Assembly (NCBI RefSeq): GCF_001465875.1
Contig: NZ_LN901322.1
Location: 310,001 to 374,000 of the forward strand
DNA from: Legionella saoudiensis
GTDB lineage: Bacteria; Pseudomonadota; Gammaproteobacteria; Legionellales; Legionellaceae
Length of the DNA: 64,000 nt
Direction: 5' to 3'
In this document: piece after piece, positions 25,881-35,403 of the stretch
How the letters are laid out: every line of letters begins with the position of its first letter
Position numbering within the stretch: the first letter of the stretch is position 1
Program-made: the position numbers and the translations under genes
Notes under the pieces: model-generated
What the model saw: only the letters and a program-made list of their open reading frames with translations
Database searches by the model: none
What the model was told of the DNA's origin: nothing

Positions 25881-28724
25881 CTATTGCAATCCATATAAAA
25901 CTTCTTGCAAAGTATTAAAGTCATAGATGAAACCATGCTGGAGCAACCTTTGTGGATATACTCTTTCCGAATCGGTTAATACAACAAATGACTCACCAAT
26001 TATTAGTTTTAAAAACTTTTCTGGAATGGGCAAGCCTGCACCCCATTTTACCCACCGCAACGTTCGTAGCAAATCCTTATTTCTACAAGGATGTGGTGCC
26101 GTTAGGTTAATTGCACCGTCACGAATTTCTGTATTATGGGCAATAAACTCTATAGCTTTCACAACATCATAAATATGCACAAACGGAACAAACTGATTTC
26201 CTGTACCTAATTTGCCTACATAACACATTCCAAAAAATTTTAAATAAGTCCAAAGACTACTTTCTCTTGATAAAACATGCCCAATCCTTAAATTTACTAC
26301 ATTGCAATTTGCCTTGTTGGCTCTTTTTTCTATTTCTTTGCAAACTTCTACTCTAAATTTAGTTCCAGGCTCCTTACCAATAACGGGTTCGCTTTCTTCC
26401 GTTAAAACCGCATCTCCAGCATCTCCATAATATCCTGCGGCTGAAGCTTGAAGATATTTTAAAGGTTTTTCGCAAGCACGCTCAATGTTCGCTAGTATCG
26501 TTGCAATTACTTGATACCGAGATTCGGCGATGTTTTCTTTTACAGCGGAACTCCATCTTTTCGCGCCTGGATTTGCTCCACTTAAATTTAATATGATGGT
26601 ATTTTTATTAATGAGATCAGACCAATCCTCACTAATTAGTCTTAATTTGACTCCTTCAATATTCATGCGTGTAGTTGCAGAGCGGCTTAAACAATATACG
26701 TCATATCCTTTTTTAATGAAGGCTATACAAACCTCTTTTCCAATCATGCCAGAGCCTCCAGCGATAATAAGCCGTCTTTTTGTGAAGCAATTGCTTTTTT
26801 CAATTTGAAAGTTGCCATAATAATGCAATAGAGGACCAACGAGCGGCATGGAAATAGTACCGTTAAATTCCCATCCTTCTTCGGTTGGTTTTTCGGTCCA
26901 AACAGATTTTGGCAATAAAAATTTGGGTAAAGGGATTTTAAATAAGTTAAAAAAAGTTAGCCCCTGAGACTCATATTTAAGCGATTTATCTAATTGAAAT
27001 TTTATAGTATAAATAAATTGAAAGGCCTGGTTCCAAATACCGCCGAGACCTTCACTTAAATAAATTTTCCTTTTAAATCCACAATAAGAGGAGTGTGTAG
27101 TGGCGTAAGTTTTTTGTTGCGGTTTTTTAGCACCAAAAACCCTTTTCCATAGTTGAACATCAGGAGATAAATTAATTACTTCCGCATAAAAAGGTTGCTC
27201 ACACATTTCATTAGGCAGCCCTACCAAAAATCCGATAACTTTTGCTCTTAAAGATGGTTTTTCAACAGTAACAACTCCAAATCCGCTGCCCCCAGTTTTG
27301 GAAGTTTTAAAATTTTTTATGTGTTTGTCTAACAGGTGAATGGTAGGAAAAACTCTTGTAAATAAAGAGCTGTCATTCTCTGTATTTGGTAAAGGAGGGG
27401 CTTGCCAATAAAGCCTTTTTCTTGAACCACCTAAACTCAAAGAGACTAAATAGTCAAAAATATGTTGTTGTAATGAGGGGAAAGTAAGCGCTACTGAGCG
27501 CATTAAACCATTTCTTATAATTTGAAGGAGTGGATTTTTAACCTGACCTATCATCGCAATGAAATCAGCAAAATCCTGTACCGTTTTAGCCCGTGGCTTT
27601 CTTTCCTGTTCGAATTCCGATATACCGTGTAAATAATCAACCCTGTTTAATTTAGAAGCCAAACAAGCAGCATCTTCTATACACAAACCCGCACCTTGAG
27701 CAACATTGGGTGCTGTAGCGTGGGCGGCATCCCCCATTAACACAATACGTTTATCTTTCGAGGTCCATGGGAACCTGTCAACACTTTGGATTTTAGCAAT
27801 ATCTGTTCTTATTATGTCGCCCGTTAAATTAAGTAGTTCTTTATAATCAACAACAATGTCACCCATCTCGTTGCGAACAGGTTGCCATGTGTGAATTAAA
27901 TCTAATAAAAACGCCTTAGTCTCTGCATCTATTCTTTTAACCCCGATAGTAGGAGATAAGAATTTATGATTCTTATTTGTTTTTATGGCAATAAACCAAA
28001 AAACGAAAGGAGGCTTTAATGGAACATATCCAAAACGAATCGCATGCGTTTCATTTTCTTTCGAGAGTCCACTTCCCCAAGTTTCGAATGAAGCAGACCA
28101 CCAATGGCACGAGGAGCCATCAGGAATTTGAGTATTTGCCCGAAAATAGGTATAACCTAGATCAGTCGGAAGAACCGGAGGTAGTCCTAATTCACGCATC
28201 AGAGCGTTTCTTATTTTTGAATGAATTCCATCACAAGCAATAAGTAAATCCCCTTTGTATATTTTATTATCTTCACTGATAAGGACGACTTGCTCTTTAG
28301 TTCGTTCATAGTGGGAAATTTTTTGGGAGGTAATTATTTCAATATCATTACAATTATATAACCCTGCGGCTAACAGATTCATTAAATCATGACGCTCCAA
28401 ACATTGCACTGGGAAGCGATCATTGAAGTCTTTAGATGCGCGCGCCAAAACTCTTCCACTGGAGTCTCGGTAACTTGGCAAGGGCATAAGGAAACCAAAC
28501 TGATTAATAAAATTTTGGTAATCGGGTATATTTCTTAATAAAGATTGGCTTGGGGGCCAAATTCCAATTCCTCCACCGATACCTAACTTCTTGAGGCAGT
28601 TAGGCCGTGATTCGAATATGGATACTCGGATCTTATTTTTTTTATTGCCATGAACTAGAAAATTAGCTAGGGCTAAACCTGATATTCCACTTCCTACTAT
28701 AAGAACATGGATTGATTTACTCAC
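25881..28724 (-). CDS. three-domain fusion: FAD monooxygenase, DUF4166, SDR epimerase (TIGR01777 type)
   Basis: 947 residues in one intact frame. Residues about 1-420 are a PHBH-type FAD monooxygenase: VLIVGSGISGLALANFL, and the second FAD motif VLMGDAAHATAPNVAQGAG. Residues about 465-635 match DUF4166 (GSGFGVVTVEKPSLRAKV, MCEQPFYAEVI, LGGIWNQAFQFIY). Residues about 645-947 are an extended SDR of the YfcH/TIGR01777 type: IIAGGSGMIGKEVC, NLSGANPGAKRW, LQASAAGYYGDAG and PFVHIYDVV. Epimerase-DUF4166 fusions are familiar to me; the added monooxygenase is less so. It may make or modify a lipid or small metabolite. Single gene. No frameshift was seen across the junctions. Confidence 0.85.
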   Translation of the reverse strand: MSKSIHVLIVGSGISGLALANFLVHGNKKNKIRVSIFESRPNCLKKLGIGGGIGIWPPSQSLLRNIPDYQNFINQFGFLMPLPSYRDSSGRVLARASKDFNDRFPVQCLERHDLMNLLAAGLYNCNDIEIITSQKISHYERTKEQVVLISEDNKIYKGDLLIACDGIHSKIRNALMRELGLPPVLPTDLGYTYFRANTQIPDGSSCHWWSASFETWGSGLSKENETHAIRFGYVPLKPPFVFWFIAIKTNKNHKFLSPTIGVKRIDAETKAFLLDLIHTWQPVRNEMGDIVVDYKELLNLTGDIIRTDIAKIQSVDRFPWTSKDKRIVLMGDAAHATAPNVAQGAGLCIEDAACLASKLNRVDYLHGISEFEQERKPRAKTVQDFADFIAMIGQVKNPLLQIIRNGLMRSVALTFPSLQQHIFDYLVSLSLGGSRKRLYWQAPPLPNTENDSSLFTRVFPTIHLLDKHIKNFKTSKTGGSGFGVVTVEKPSLRAKVIGFLVGLPNEMCEQPFYAEVINLSPDVQLWKRVFGAKKPQQKTYATTHSSYCGFKRKIYLSEGLGGIWNQAFQFIYTIKFQLDKSLKYESQGLTFFNLFKIPLPKFLLPKSVWTEKPTEEGWEFNGTISMPLVGPLLHYYGNFQIEKSNCFTKRRLIIAGGSGMIGKEVCIAFIKKGYDVYCLSRSATTRMNIEGVKLRLISEDWSDLINKNTIILNLSGANPGAKRWSSAVKENIAESRYQVIATILANIERACEKPLKYLQASAAGYYGDAGDAVLTEESEPVIGKEPGTKFRVEVCKEIEKRANKANCNVVNLRIGHVLSRESSLWTYLKFFGMCYVGKLGTGNQFVPFVHIYDVVKAIEFIAHNTEIRDGAINLTAPHPCRNKDLLRTLRWVKWGAGLPIPEKFLKLIIGESFVVLTDSERVYPQRLLQHGFIYDFNTLQEVLYGLQ

Positions 28725-28886
28725 AGTGTTACCTCCTAGCGAACTCTTCGTTTATTAAAACAAAAACTATTGATAATATAAAGTGTTGAACACCTGGCTG
28801 CATAACCAATTTTAACAAAAGAGTTCTAATTAGTTGATTTTCATTAATGGCTGAGGGTACCCAAGCTCATATCATTAAATATTTTT

Positions 28887-29579
28887 CTAAAATATAGCTC
28901 CCCATTTTGAACCACTGATAGCAGACCAAATCATATTGAATTGTAAGCCATCACGCTGACTCATTTGTAAATACGAGTGAAGTTTCTCCCATGTGATTTT
29001 TTCAACAGGATATTGATTGTCTAAAATAGTAAATGAATACAGCTTGCCTCTTCGGCCATATTCAAATACATACACTGAATCAAAATTATCATCAGACCAA
29101 TCAGCAGGCTTCGAGGTCGCGCCCAATGCTACTGCTAAATCCGGTAAATTCTTATGATTCCAACAAATGACTATTATCTTATTGTTAAACTTCTCATGCG
29201 TCAAAATATGATTGGCTAGCTTTTGATATTCTGCTCCAGTAAATTTGCGATTAATTGGATGACTGTTGAAAGGTTCTTCTGGATGAAACTGAGCAGTGAT
29301 ATTTGCTAAAGGGGCAATTGTTTGTAATTCTCGAATAGAGACTTCCCCTCCTTTTTCATCATTAGGACTTTTTGCGAAAAAGAAATCAGGCTCACCAAAA
29401 TTGTTTAAAAAATAGTAAGCGAATTTAATGGAACGAACTAGACCTTGGGCAGAGAGGGCTTGGCTTCTATTTGTTTGAACTGCTTTATCGGCATGACGTA
29501 TCACCACTATTTTTTTGGGTACACAAAATGCTTGCTGACAGAATAATATCAACCATACCGAAATGAGTAATTTTTTCAC
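28887..29579 (-). CDS. exported histidine phosphatase-superfamily protein
   Basis: 230 residues with a signal peptide (1-19, ending QQAFCVP). The RHG motif is present as VVIRHADKA, with the second core His in ICWNHKNLPDLA, so the catalytic core of a branch-1 or branch-2 histidine phosphatase is kept. ADKAVQTNRSQALSAQG resembles the 'RHADKP' subgroup, mostly uncharacterised exported proteins. The periplasm is the likely location. The substrate is unknown. Single gene with GGGAG ahead of the start. Confidence 0.78.
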   Translation of the reverse strand: MKKLLISVWLILFCQQAFCVPKKIVVIRHADKAVQTNRSQALSAQGLVRSIKFAYYFLNNFGEPDFFFAKSPNDEKGGEVSIRELQTIAPLANITAQFHPEEPFNSHPINRKFTGAEYQKLANHILTHEKFNNKIIVICWNHKNLPDLAVALGATSKPADWSDDNFDSVYVFEYGRRGKLYSFTILDNQYPVEKITWEKLHSYLQMSQRDGLQFNMIWSAISGSKWGAIF

Positions 29580-29802
29580 TTGATTCTCCCTTAAATTAAA
29601 CCTATTTACTGTATGGGTTTAAAATGGTGCTTTGTCCATTCATTACACTTATGAGAAAAATGAGGAGAATTCCTAATATAGGATTGTGTTTGGCTTTTTA
29701 AATTGATAAGAAACAATATGAATAATACTTGATCTCAACGACCCCCTATCTGGATAGGAAGTAAAAAATGAAGGCTTGCGTTATTTAAGAGACTTTTTAA
29801 AT

Positions 29803-29838
29803 AAAAAAGCCCCATCAGCTTAACTGACAGGGCTTTTA
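29803..29838 (-). terminator. rho-independent terminator of the EF-G2 gene
   Basis: On the minus strand AAAAGCCCTGTCAG-TTAAG-CTGATGGGGCTTTTTT forms a long stem with one bulge and ends in a T run, 16 bases after the EF-G2 stop. This is the clearest intrinsic terminator in the window. Confidence 0.88.
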
Positions 29839-29853
29839 AAGTCGCTAACTGGA

Positions 29854-31944
29854 TTACTTAGCAGCTGCGGCTTTCTTTTCTTTCTCTTTAGCAATTACTG
29901 CTTCAGCTACGCTGCTTGGGCAAGGAGCATAGTGTGAGAATTCCATTGAGAATTGACCACGTCCTGAAGTCAGAGTACGTAAGGTACTGATATACCCAAA
30001 CATTTCAGAAAGTGGAACATCAGCTTTAATACGTACGCCAGCAGCGCTTGGCTCTTGACCAGAAATCATACCGCGACGACGGTTTAAGTCACCAATTACG
30101 TTACCTACATCATCTTCAGTACTGTAAACGTCAACTTTCATAACTGGCTCAAGCAATTGTGGTGCCGCCTTTGGAATCGATTGGCGGAATGCGCCTTTTG
30201 CTGCAATTTCGAACGCAATCGCTGAAGAGTCAACAGGGTGATAAGCACCATCTGTAAGAGTAACTACTACGTCTAATACAGGGAAACCCGCTAACGTACC
30301 AGTACCCATCATTGAACGGAAGCCTTTCTCAATTGCAGGGAAGAATTCTTTAGGAACGTTACCACCTACAACAGTTGAAGCGAATGTAAATCCAGAATTT
30401 GGTTCGCCTGGGGCAATTGTATAGTCAATTTTACCGTACTGACCAGAACCACCTGATTGCTTCTTATGCGTATAACTATCTTCAACTTGTTTAGTAATTG
30501 TTTCGCGGTAAGCAACCTGTGGCTGACCTACGATTAATTCAACATCATAAGTACGCTTTAGAATATCCACTTTAATATCGAGGTGTAATTCACCCATACC
30601 ACGAAGAATTGTTTCGCCTGAATCTTCATCAGTTTCCACTCTAAAAGTAGGATCTTCTGCAACCATTTTACCAATCGCAATGGCCATTTTCTCAGTTGAA
30701 CCTTTATCTTTTGGCGAAACTGCAATAGAAATTACAGGCTCAGGGAATACCATCGCTTCAAGCGTACATTCATGGTTAGGATCGCAAAGTGTGTGACCAG
30801 TACGAACGTTTTTCATACCTACAATTGCAATAATATCGCCGGCTTCAGCGCTTTGTAATTCATTACGCTCATTCGCCTGCATTTCAACCATACGGCCAAC
30901 ACGTTCCGTTTTACCAGTAAAGGAGTTAAGAATAGTATCCCCTTTATTTAGTCTTCCTGAGTAAATACGTACGAAGGTTAACGCACCAAAACGGTCATCC
31001 ATAATTTTGAATGCTAAGGCACGGAATGGCTCATCAGGAGAAACGATTGCGAATTGACCATTTGGCTCACCTTCAGCATCAGTTAAAGGCTGTGGGCTCA
31101 CCTCATGAGGAGCTGGTAAATAGTCAACTACTGCGTCTAATAATAATTGCATACCTTTATTTTTGAATGCTGAACCGCAATAAGTTGGGAAGAATGCTAA
31201 TTCAAGCGTACCTTTACGGATGCAACGCTTAATGTCTTCTATTGAAGGCTCTTCGCCATCTAAATAGGCCATTAGCAAGTCATCATCCATTTCCAGAGCT
31301 GTTTCAATTAATTGTGCACGATACATTTCAACATCATCATGCATATCAGCGGGTACATCTGTAATTGTGTAGTTTTCTGGCTGCCCAGTTTCATCCCAAA
31401 CGTATGCTTTACGAGATAATAAATCAACAACACCTACGAAGCTGTCTTCGAAACCGATAGGCAAAGTCATAATTAAAGGATTTGCACCCAATACTTTTTT
31501 AATTTGCTCGGTCACTTTCAAGAAGTTCGCACCAATACGGTCGAGCTTGTTTACGAAAATTAAACGAGATACTTTGGAATTGTTCGCATAACGCCAGTTT
31601 GTTTCAGATTGAGGTTCCACACCGCCTGAACCACAGAACACTCCGATACCGCCATCGAGTACTTTTAGTGAACGGTATACTTCTACAGTGAAGTCCACGT
31701 GTCCTGGGGTATCGATAACGTTGAAGCGATGACCTTTCCAGAAGCAACTTACAGCTGCAGATTGAATAGTAATACCGCGCTCAGCTTCTTGTTCCATGAA
31801 ATCGGTTGTTGATTCACCTTCGTGAACCTCACCCATTCTGTGAATTCTACCAGTTAACTTAAGAATACGTTCGGTAGTGGTGGTTTTTCCGGCATCTACG
31901 TGGGCGAAGATTCCAATGTTTCTATAAAGGTTTAAGTCAGTCAT
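29854..31944 (-). CDS. fusA: elongation factor G paralogue (EF-G2)
   Basis: 696 residues, full length. GTPase motifs: [15 protein letters not shown] (G1), the [10 protein letters not shown] effector loop (G2), DTPGHVDF (G3), NKLDR (G4). Domains II-V follow ([45 protein letters not shown]). It catalyses ribosome translocation or a related GTPase step. It matches, in places nearly word for word, the second EF-G of Vibrio ([33 protein letters not shown]) as I remember it, not the str-operon type. It stands alone, without rpsL, rpsG or tuf beside it, and has its own terminator. The genome presumably has another fusA in the str operon; division of labour is unknown. Confidence 0.92.
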   Translation of the reverse strand: MTDLNLYRNIGIFAHVDAGKTTTTERILKLTGRIHRMGEVHEGESTTDFMEQEAERGITIQSAAVSCFWKGHRFNVIDTPGHVDFTVEVYRSLKVLDGGIGVFCGSGGVEPQSETNWRYANNSKVSRLIFVNKLDRIGANFLKVTEQIKKVLGANPLIMTLPIGFEDSFVGVVDLLSRKAYVWDETGQPENYTITDVPADMHDDVEMYRAQLIETALEMDDDLLMAYLDGEEPSIEDIKRCIRKGTLELAFFPTYCGSAFKNKGMQLLLDAVVDYLPAPHEVSPQPLTDAEGEPNGQFAIVSPDEPFRALAFKIMDDRFGALTFVRIYSGRLNKGDTILNSFTGKTERVGRMVEMQANERNELQSAEAGDIIAIVGMKNVRTGHTLCDPNHECTLEAMVFPEPVISIAVSPKDKGSTEKMAIAIGKMVAEDPTFRVETDEDSGETILRGMGELHLDIKVDILKRTYDVELIVGQPQVAYRETITKQVEDSYTHKKQSGGSGQYGKIDYTIAPGEPNSGFTFASTVVGGNVPKEFFPAIEKGFRSMMGTGTLAGFPVLDVVVTLTDGAYHPVDSSAIAFEIAAKGAFRQSIPKAAPQLLEPVMKVDVYSTEDDVGNVIGDLNRRRGMISGQEPSAAGVRIKADVPLSEMFGYISTLRTLTSGRGQFSMEFSHYAPCPSSVAEAVIAKEKEKKAAAAK

Positions 31945-32312
31945 AATACTCTTATAAAATTTAATGGATAATAAATTGTCGCATATTGTACAGCATTTTA
32001 TCCTGATTTGCAGCAGGACTTATTCCATTTTTTATGATTATTTCTTCTATTGGTTTACAAAGCGTGGGAACTCATACTAATTAAAGTACGTACTGCTGAT
32101 GGAAAAGTTCTTTTGATATTATTTTTATCCATAATAAACCATAATGGTTAAATATAGAACCAATTTAAACGAAATTCTAATTTTGCCTAAAAAATATTTA
32201 ATTTATTGGTAGGATAGGGAAAAAAGCATGTTCATGCTGCTATTTCCAGCTCATGGCGCCATTAAAACGTCATCCCCTACTCATTTGGGATGACATTTTT
32301 TTCTTTAGCCTA
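31945..32312. other. intergenic region upstream of EF-G2
   Basis: No gene seen in 368 bases. On the minus strand a possible -10 (TACAAT, complement of 31985-31990) lies about 40 bases before the EF-G2 start, with only a weak -35. The far end holds a CGTCATCCC palindrome (32268-32294). The rest is AT-rich without visible structure. Confidence 0.4.
32268..32294. repeat. CGTCATCCC palindrome, copy 2; probable terminator
   Basis: GTCATCCC-N10-GGGATGAC with T runs on the plus side (ATTTTTTT). It lies just after the stop of the DUF4142 gene (minus strand), where it could end transcription. It shares its arms with the copies at 15931-15954 and 59415-59442. Confidence 0.6.
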
Positions 32313-32855
32313 TTAATCAGTTAGTTTTTTTTGAATTAATTTAGCTTCTTTTAAATGTTTTTCCAACTTGGGTCTTGTTTCCAACAATAATCTTCCCAAC
32401 GCTGGATTAGATACGTTTCTAAGTAGACTGTGATCCATCATATGAAGTACTTGTTCATGATCTCGGATCATCATTTTAATATACTCTTTTTCCAATTCCT
32501 TATTCTTTAAAGTTGATAATTGGCTTAATTCTTTTTTATTATGTTGCTTTAAGGAGTTAGTTATTGCCGTAGAAACAATACCAATATGTTCGTTTTTGCT
32601 TAATTCCATGGCCTTATTTAAATTTTCAGTATGCTCCTTCTTTAACATTTGCGCATAATTCTTAACTTGAGGGGAAAGTGATTTGTTTAAAACCTCATTA
32701 GCTGCTGCAATTTCACCCTCATCCGCTGTGATTAAAATAGTTAAAATTTCACTGTCCTTTTTAGTCTGAACAGCATTCGAGGTTTTTATAAAGAAAAAGG
32801 CGTTGATAAAAAATAATACGACCAAAAAGGAAAAGAAATTTTTTCTTGCATTCAT
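32313..32855 (-). CDS. DUF4142 domain protein, exported or membrane-anchored
   Basis: 180 residues with an N-terminal hydrophobic segment (FFSFLVVLFFINAFFFI), which is a signal peptide or anchor. The remainder is the ferritin-like four-helix DUF4142 domain: ILITADEGEIAAANEVLNKSLSPQVKNYAQMLKKEHTENL, then MMIRDHEQVLHMMDHSLL and RPKLEKHLKEAK. Such proteins are common in stress or biofilm contexts; the function is unestablished. It is the first of several small stress-type genes that lead up to the trehalose locus. Confidence 0.85.
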   Translation of the reverse strand: MNARKNFFSFLVVLFFINAFFFIKTSNAVQTKKDSEILTILITADEGEIAAANEVLNKSLSPQVKNYAQMLKKEHTENLNKAMELSKNEHIGIVSTAITNSLKQHNKKELSQLSTLKNKELEKEYIKMMIRDHEQVLHMMDHSLLRNVSNPALGRLLLETRPKLEKHLKEAKLIQKKLTD

Positions 32856-32963
32856 AAAACGATCCTTTTATCTATGTTGTGAGCCGTCTAATATTAAAAA
32901 AAGACGATAAATAGACAATTAGGAATTTCATTAGCAATATTATGGAAAGCCTTAGAGGAGTAA

Positions 32964-32996
32964 ATCCATTTGATCTTGGTGTAAGATCAAATGGAT
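32964..32996 (-). terminator. perfect 14-bp hairpin after the phasin-like gene
   Basis: ATCCATTTGATCTT (32964-32977) and AAGATCAAATGGAT (32983-32996) are perfect inverted repeats around a 5-base loop. It lies 10 bases beyond the stop of the minus-strand phasin-like gene. There is no T run, so it may be a stability hairpin as much as a terminator. Confidence 0.6.
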
Positions 32997-33005
32997 GGTG
33001 TCATT

Positions 33006-33347
33006 TTAATGCCTTGGACTACTTAATTCATGAGATTTATTTTGTTGATGAACATTTCTTTTTACTTTTCTTTCTATGTTTTCTGTTTTTTCTTTCAGTT
33101 CTGAAAAACTATTTAACCAATTACGCTCGGTAATAGCATACAAGTTTTCCATATACTCAAGAAGGCTGTAGCCGTTTTTAATGAATGCATCCATATTCTT
33201 TTCTATAAACTCATAGGGTTTATTAGGCATTAAGAAATCATGTGGATTGAAATAGGATAAATTGCGTAGGGTTTTTAAATTTAGATCAATCACATCATGC
33301 ATTTGATTTTTTAAATAATTAGCTCCTTCCTGTCTTTGATTTTCCAT
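33006..33347 (-). CDS. phasin-like small protein
   Basis: I chose the ATG at 33347, preceded by GGAG at good spacing; an earlier in-frame start exists at 33380. 113 residues, helical, no signal peptide. LNLKTLRNLSYFNPHDFL, then KPYEFIEKNMDAFIKNGYSLLEYMENLYAITERNWL, follow the pattern of phasin-family proteins that coat polyhydroxyalkanoate granules. The charged C-terminal tail is variable. Legionella stores polyhydroxybutyrate, which makes a granule role reasonable, though no synthase gene is present here. Confidence 0.65.
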   Translation of the reverse strand: MENQRQEGANYLKNQMHDVIDLNLKTLRNLSYFNPHDFLMPNKPYEFIEKNMDAFIKNGYSLLEYMENLYAITERNWLNSFSELKEKTENIERKVKRNVHQQNKSHELSSPRH

Positions 33348-33588
33348 TTTAATCTCCATTAATTTTTGGACATTTCCCACTTCATTAAAAATTTTTAATT
33401 AGACTCACTTAAATAATTCCTTTTATTTAATAAGTGAAACCGGAGGAATAATAAAGCAGGATTTATTTATAAATAACCTCTAGGGTAAACCATAACCCCA
33501 TCATTAAAACACTAATTTTTTTTTCTTACCATGCACATTACTATTAATTTGCTTTTTCTTATACTGACACTTATAAATAAGGAATTTT

Positions 33589-33840
33589 ATGAAAACGATT
33601 AAATTAATAGCCTCTTCTTGTCTTTTCCTCTTCGCTGCAGCGGGTTTTTCAGCAGAAAACTCTCAGACCACAGGATCAAATTGGACCTGCTCTACCAATG
33701 CAAGCAGGGCTTCTAGCACAGCAGAGAAACAAGCTGATGATAATATGTCCCAACAAGCACGTTCAGCTAAAGATGCCTTTAATTATGCAGTACAAAATTG
33801 CCGTGACTGCACAAAAATCACCTGTAAATCAGGTCGTTAA
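33589..33840 (+). CDS. small exported Cys-containing protein
   Basis: 83 residues: signal peptide (about 1-21, ending AAGFSAE) and a mature part of about 62 residues with four Cys (WTCST, QNCRDCTKITCKSG), likely two disulfides. The middle is helical and rich in Ala, Gln and Ser. AAGGAATTTT before the ATG supports the start. A strong hairpin follows the stop. No family was recognised. The region upstream contains CTAGGGTAAACCAT (33480-33493), a degenerate relative of a motif seen near other stress genes here. Confidence 0.7.
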   Translation: MKTIKLIASSCLFLFAAAGFSAENSQTTGSNWTCSTNASRASSTAEKQADDNMSQQARSAKDAFNYAVQNCRDCTKITCKSGR

Positions 33841-33844
33841 TACA

Positions 33845-33881
33845 ATGAGTTTTCAATCCCGTAAGGGGATTGAAAACTCAT
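33845..33881. terminator. bidirectional terminator, perfect 16-bp stem
   Basis: ATGAGTTTTCAATCCC (33845-33860) and GGGATTGAAAACTCAT (33866-33881) pair perfectly around GTAAG. It lies between the convergent small exported gene and the DUF3309 gene and probably serves both. Confidence 0.85.
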
Positions 33882-33886
33882 TTGAT

Positions 33887-34045
33887 TTATGCAGGACCGC
33901 CACGCGTTAATAAAACAATAAGCAAGATAACAATAATTAACCCCACACCACCACTAGGATAATATCCCCATCCGCTGCTGTAGGGCCATGTTGGTAATAA
34001 TGCCAATAAAATTACAATCAAAATAATAAAATAAAGTAAGTTCAT
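33887..34045 (-). CDS. DUF3309 family small membrane protein
   Basis: A 52-residue gene, easily missed because of its size. It begins MNLLYFIILIVILLALLPTW, continues PYSSGWGYYPSGGVG, then LIIVILLIVLLTRGG. Two membrane segments flank the conserved LPTWPYSxGWGYxPSG motif that defines DUF3309. AAGGACAAAT before the ATG provides a ribosome site. DUF3309 proteins are tiny, of unknown function, and often sit near general-stress genes. A perfect TTAAGG-N4-CCTTAG site lies about 70 bases upstream (34114-34129). Confidence 0.88.
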   Translation of the reverse strand: MNLLYFIILIVILLALLPTWPYSSGWGYYPSGGVGLIIVILLIVLLTRGGPA

Positions 34046-34113
34046 AATTTGTCCTTAATTGCTATTTTAAAATCCTTCATTTTAATAATGAATTAGCTTA
34101 TCTATTACGGCAA

Positions 34114-34129
34114 TTAAGGTATTCCTTAG
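34114..34129. promoter_or_regulatory. TTAAGG-N4-CCTTAG inverted repeat, candidate operator
   Basis: TTAAGG-TATT-CCTTAG, about 70-85 bases upstream of the DUF3309 start. Similar sites occur at 39432, 63775 and 63835. A role in regulation is inferred from recurrence and position only. Confidence 0.45.
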
Positions 34130-34157
34130 GAATCTATTTAGAGGTTTAACTTGTTGA

Positions 34158-35381
34158 TTATTTATTTCTTCGTGACTTTGGAAGATTATTAAAAATAATA
34201 GCGCCACTCATTCCATGAACAATTATGGAGATAAGGACAATCAAAAGAGTTATTCGCCACAATTGTTGCCCATAATTAAAATTACCAATGCGATTTAGTG
34301 CATAAGAAAGATAGTAAAAAGACCCCACCCCTCGAATGCCAAATATGGAAATGATTATCTTATTTGGGGTACTGGTTTTGGATTTGCTTAAACTAATCAA
34401 AGCACAAACAGGCCGGATAAATAACAAAAAGAAAAATGAAAGGAGGACTTCTTTCCAACTTAAATCAATAAAAATGCCTTGATAAATAAATATTGCCATT
34501 AAAAGTAATAAAACTGGGATAATAAGACGCTCTACTTGTTCCGAAAAATTATATAAAATATTATGAAAATGGTGATCCCGTTTATAATGCCTAAAAGTAT
34601 GAGAGGCAATAAATGCACCTAAAAACCCATTCCCATAAGCTAGTTGTGTCGCGCCATAAGCCAGGAAAACTAAAGCAATGGCGGTAAAATCATCCCTTAT
34701 TGCCATCTGCTTCGGCGGCTTTAAAAGAAGCTTGGCCGTATAATGCCCAATGAGAAATCCCATAAAAATACCGACTGCAATTCGCCATAAAAAATCGACC
34801 CCAAACCACATGGCGAGAGATTTTTCGCTAGCTGCTGACGAGATGAAAATAAGCGCTAAAGTAACAAAGGGGAATGCCAAACCATCGTTTAGCCCCGCCT
34901 CACTGGTTAAAGCAAAACGTACATCATGCTCTCCTCCCTCTCCAGGTGGGCCAACTTGCACATCACTTGCTAAAACAGGATCTGTAGGTGCGATTAATGC
35001 TGCTAATAATAAAGCGATGGGAAAAGGTAAATTGATAAAACACATTGCGGCTAAAGTCATGGTAACAATACACAAAGGCATGGCAATGCCTAAAAGTAAC
35101 CACGTATCCTTCCAAGAATGCAGCCCTATTTTTCGATCAATTTTTAATCCTGCACCCAACAAAGAGATAAGAATAGCTAATTCAGTGAGGTATTCCGTTA
35201 ATACACTATTTTTTAAAGGGCTAACATAGGGGAAATTAGTATTAATCGCACAAATTAGAATTCCTATCCCTAACCAAATCATTGATAAAGAAAGCGGCAT
35301 ATGAATTAATTTTTGCGGTAGCCAAGCTGACGCCAAAAAAGCTAATCCTAAAAGGAAAAAAATGATGTCATAATTGGCCAC
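34158..35381 (-). CDS. cation/proton antiporter, CPA1/NhaP type
   Basis: 407 residues with about 12 membrane segments. The family signatures are present: GAGLKIDRKIGLHSWKDTW, ALIAPTDPVLASDVQVG (the TDP and ASD acidic motif in segments 5-6), FALTSEAGLNDGLAFPFV with the END-like motif, and FIRPVCALISL. It should exchange Na+ or K+ for protons across the inner membrane and help with pH or salt stress. No C-terminal TrkA domain is present. It ends 22 bases before the GH65 phosphorylase on the same strand, so it may be the last gene of that transcript, joining ion and trehalose (osmolyte) handling. Confidence 0.9.
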   Translation of the reverse strand: MANYDIIFFLLGLAFLASAWLPQKLIHMPLSLSMIWLGIGILICAINTNFPYVSPLKNSVLTEYLTELAILISLLGAGLKIDRKIGLHSWKDTWLLLGIAMPLCIVTMTLAAMCFINLPFPIALLLAALIAPTDPVLASDVQVGPPGEGGEHDVRFALTSEAGLNDGLAFPFVTLALIFISSAASEKSLAMWFGVDFLWRIAVGIFMGFLIGHYTAKLLLKPPKQMAIRDDFTAIALVFLAYGATQLAYGNGFLGAFIASHTFRHYKRDHHFHNILYNFSEQVERLIIPVLLLLMAIFIYQGIFIDLSWKEVLLSFFFLLFIRPVCALISLSKSKTSTPNKIIISIFGIRGVGSFYYLSYALNRIGNFNYGQQLWRITLLIVLISIIVHGMSGAIIFNNLPKSRRNK

Positions 35382-35403
35382 CTACATTCATCCTGTCTTG
35401 TTT

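Noticed and set aside
29854-31944. Ribosomal-protection (TetM-like) resistance protein
   Set aside because: The motifs and length match EF-G2 throughout, with no TetM-type features.
32942-33133. 63-residue plus-strand frame
   Set aside because: It is antisense to the phasin-like gene and spans its hairpin.
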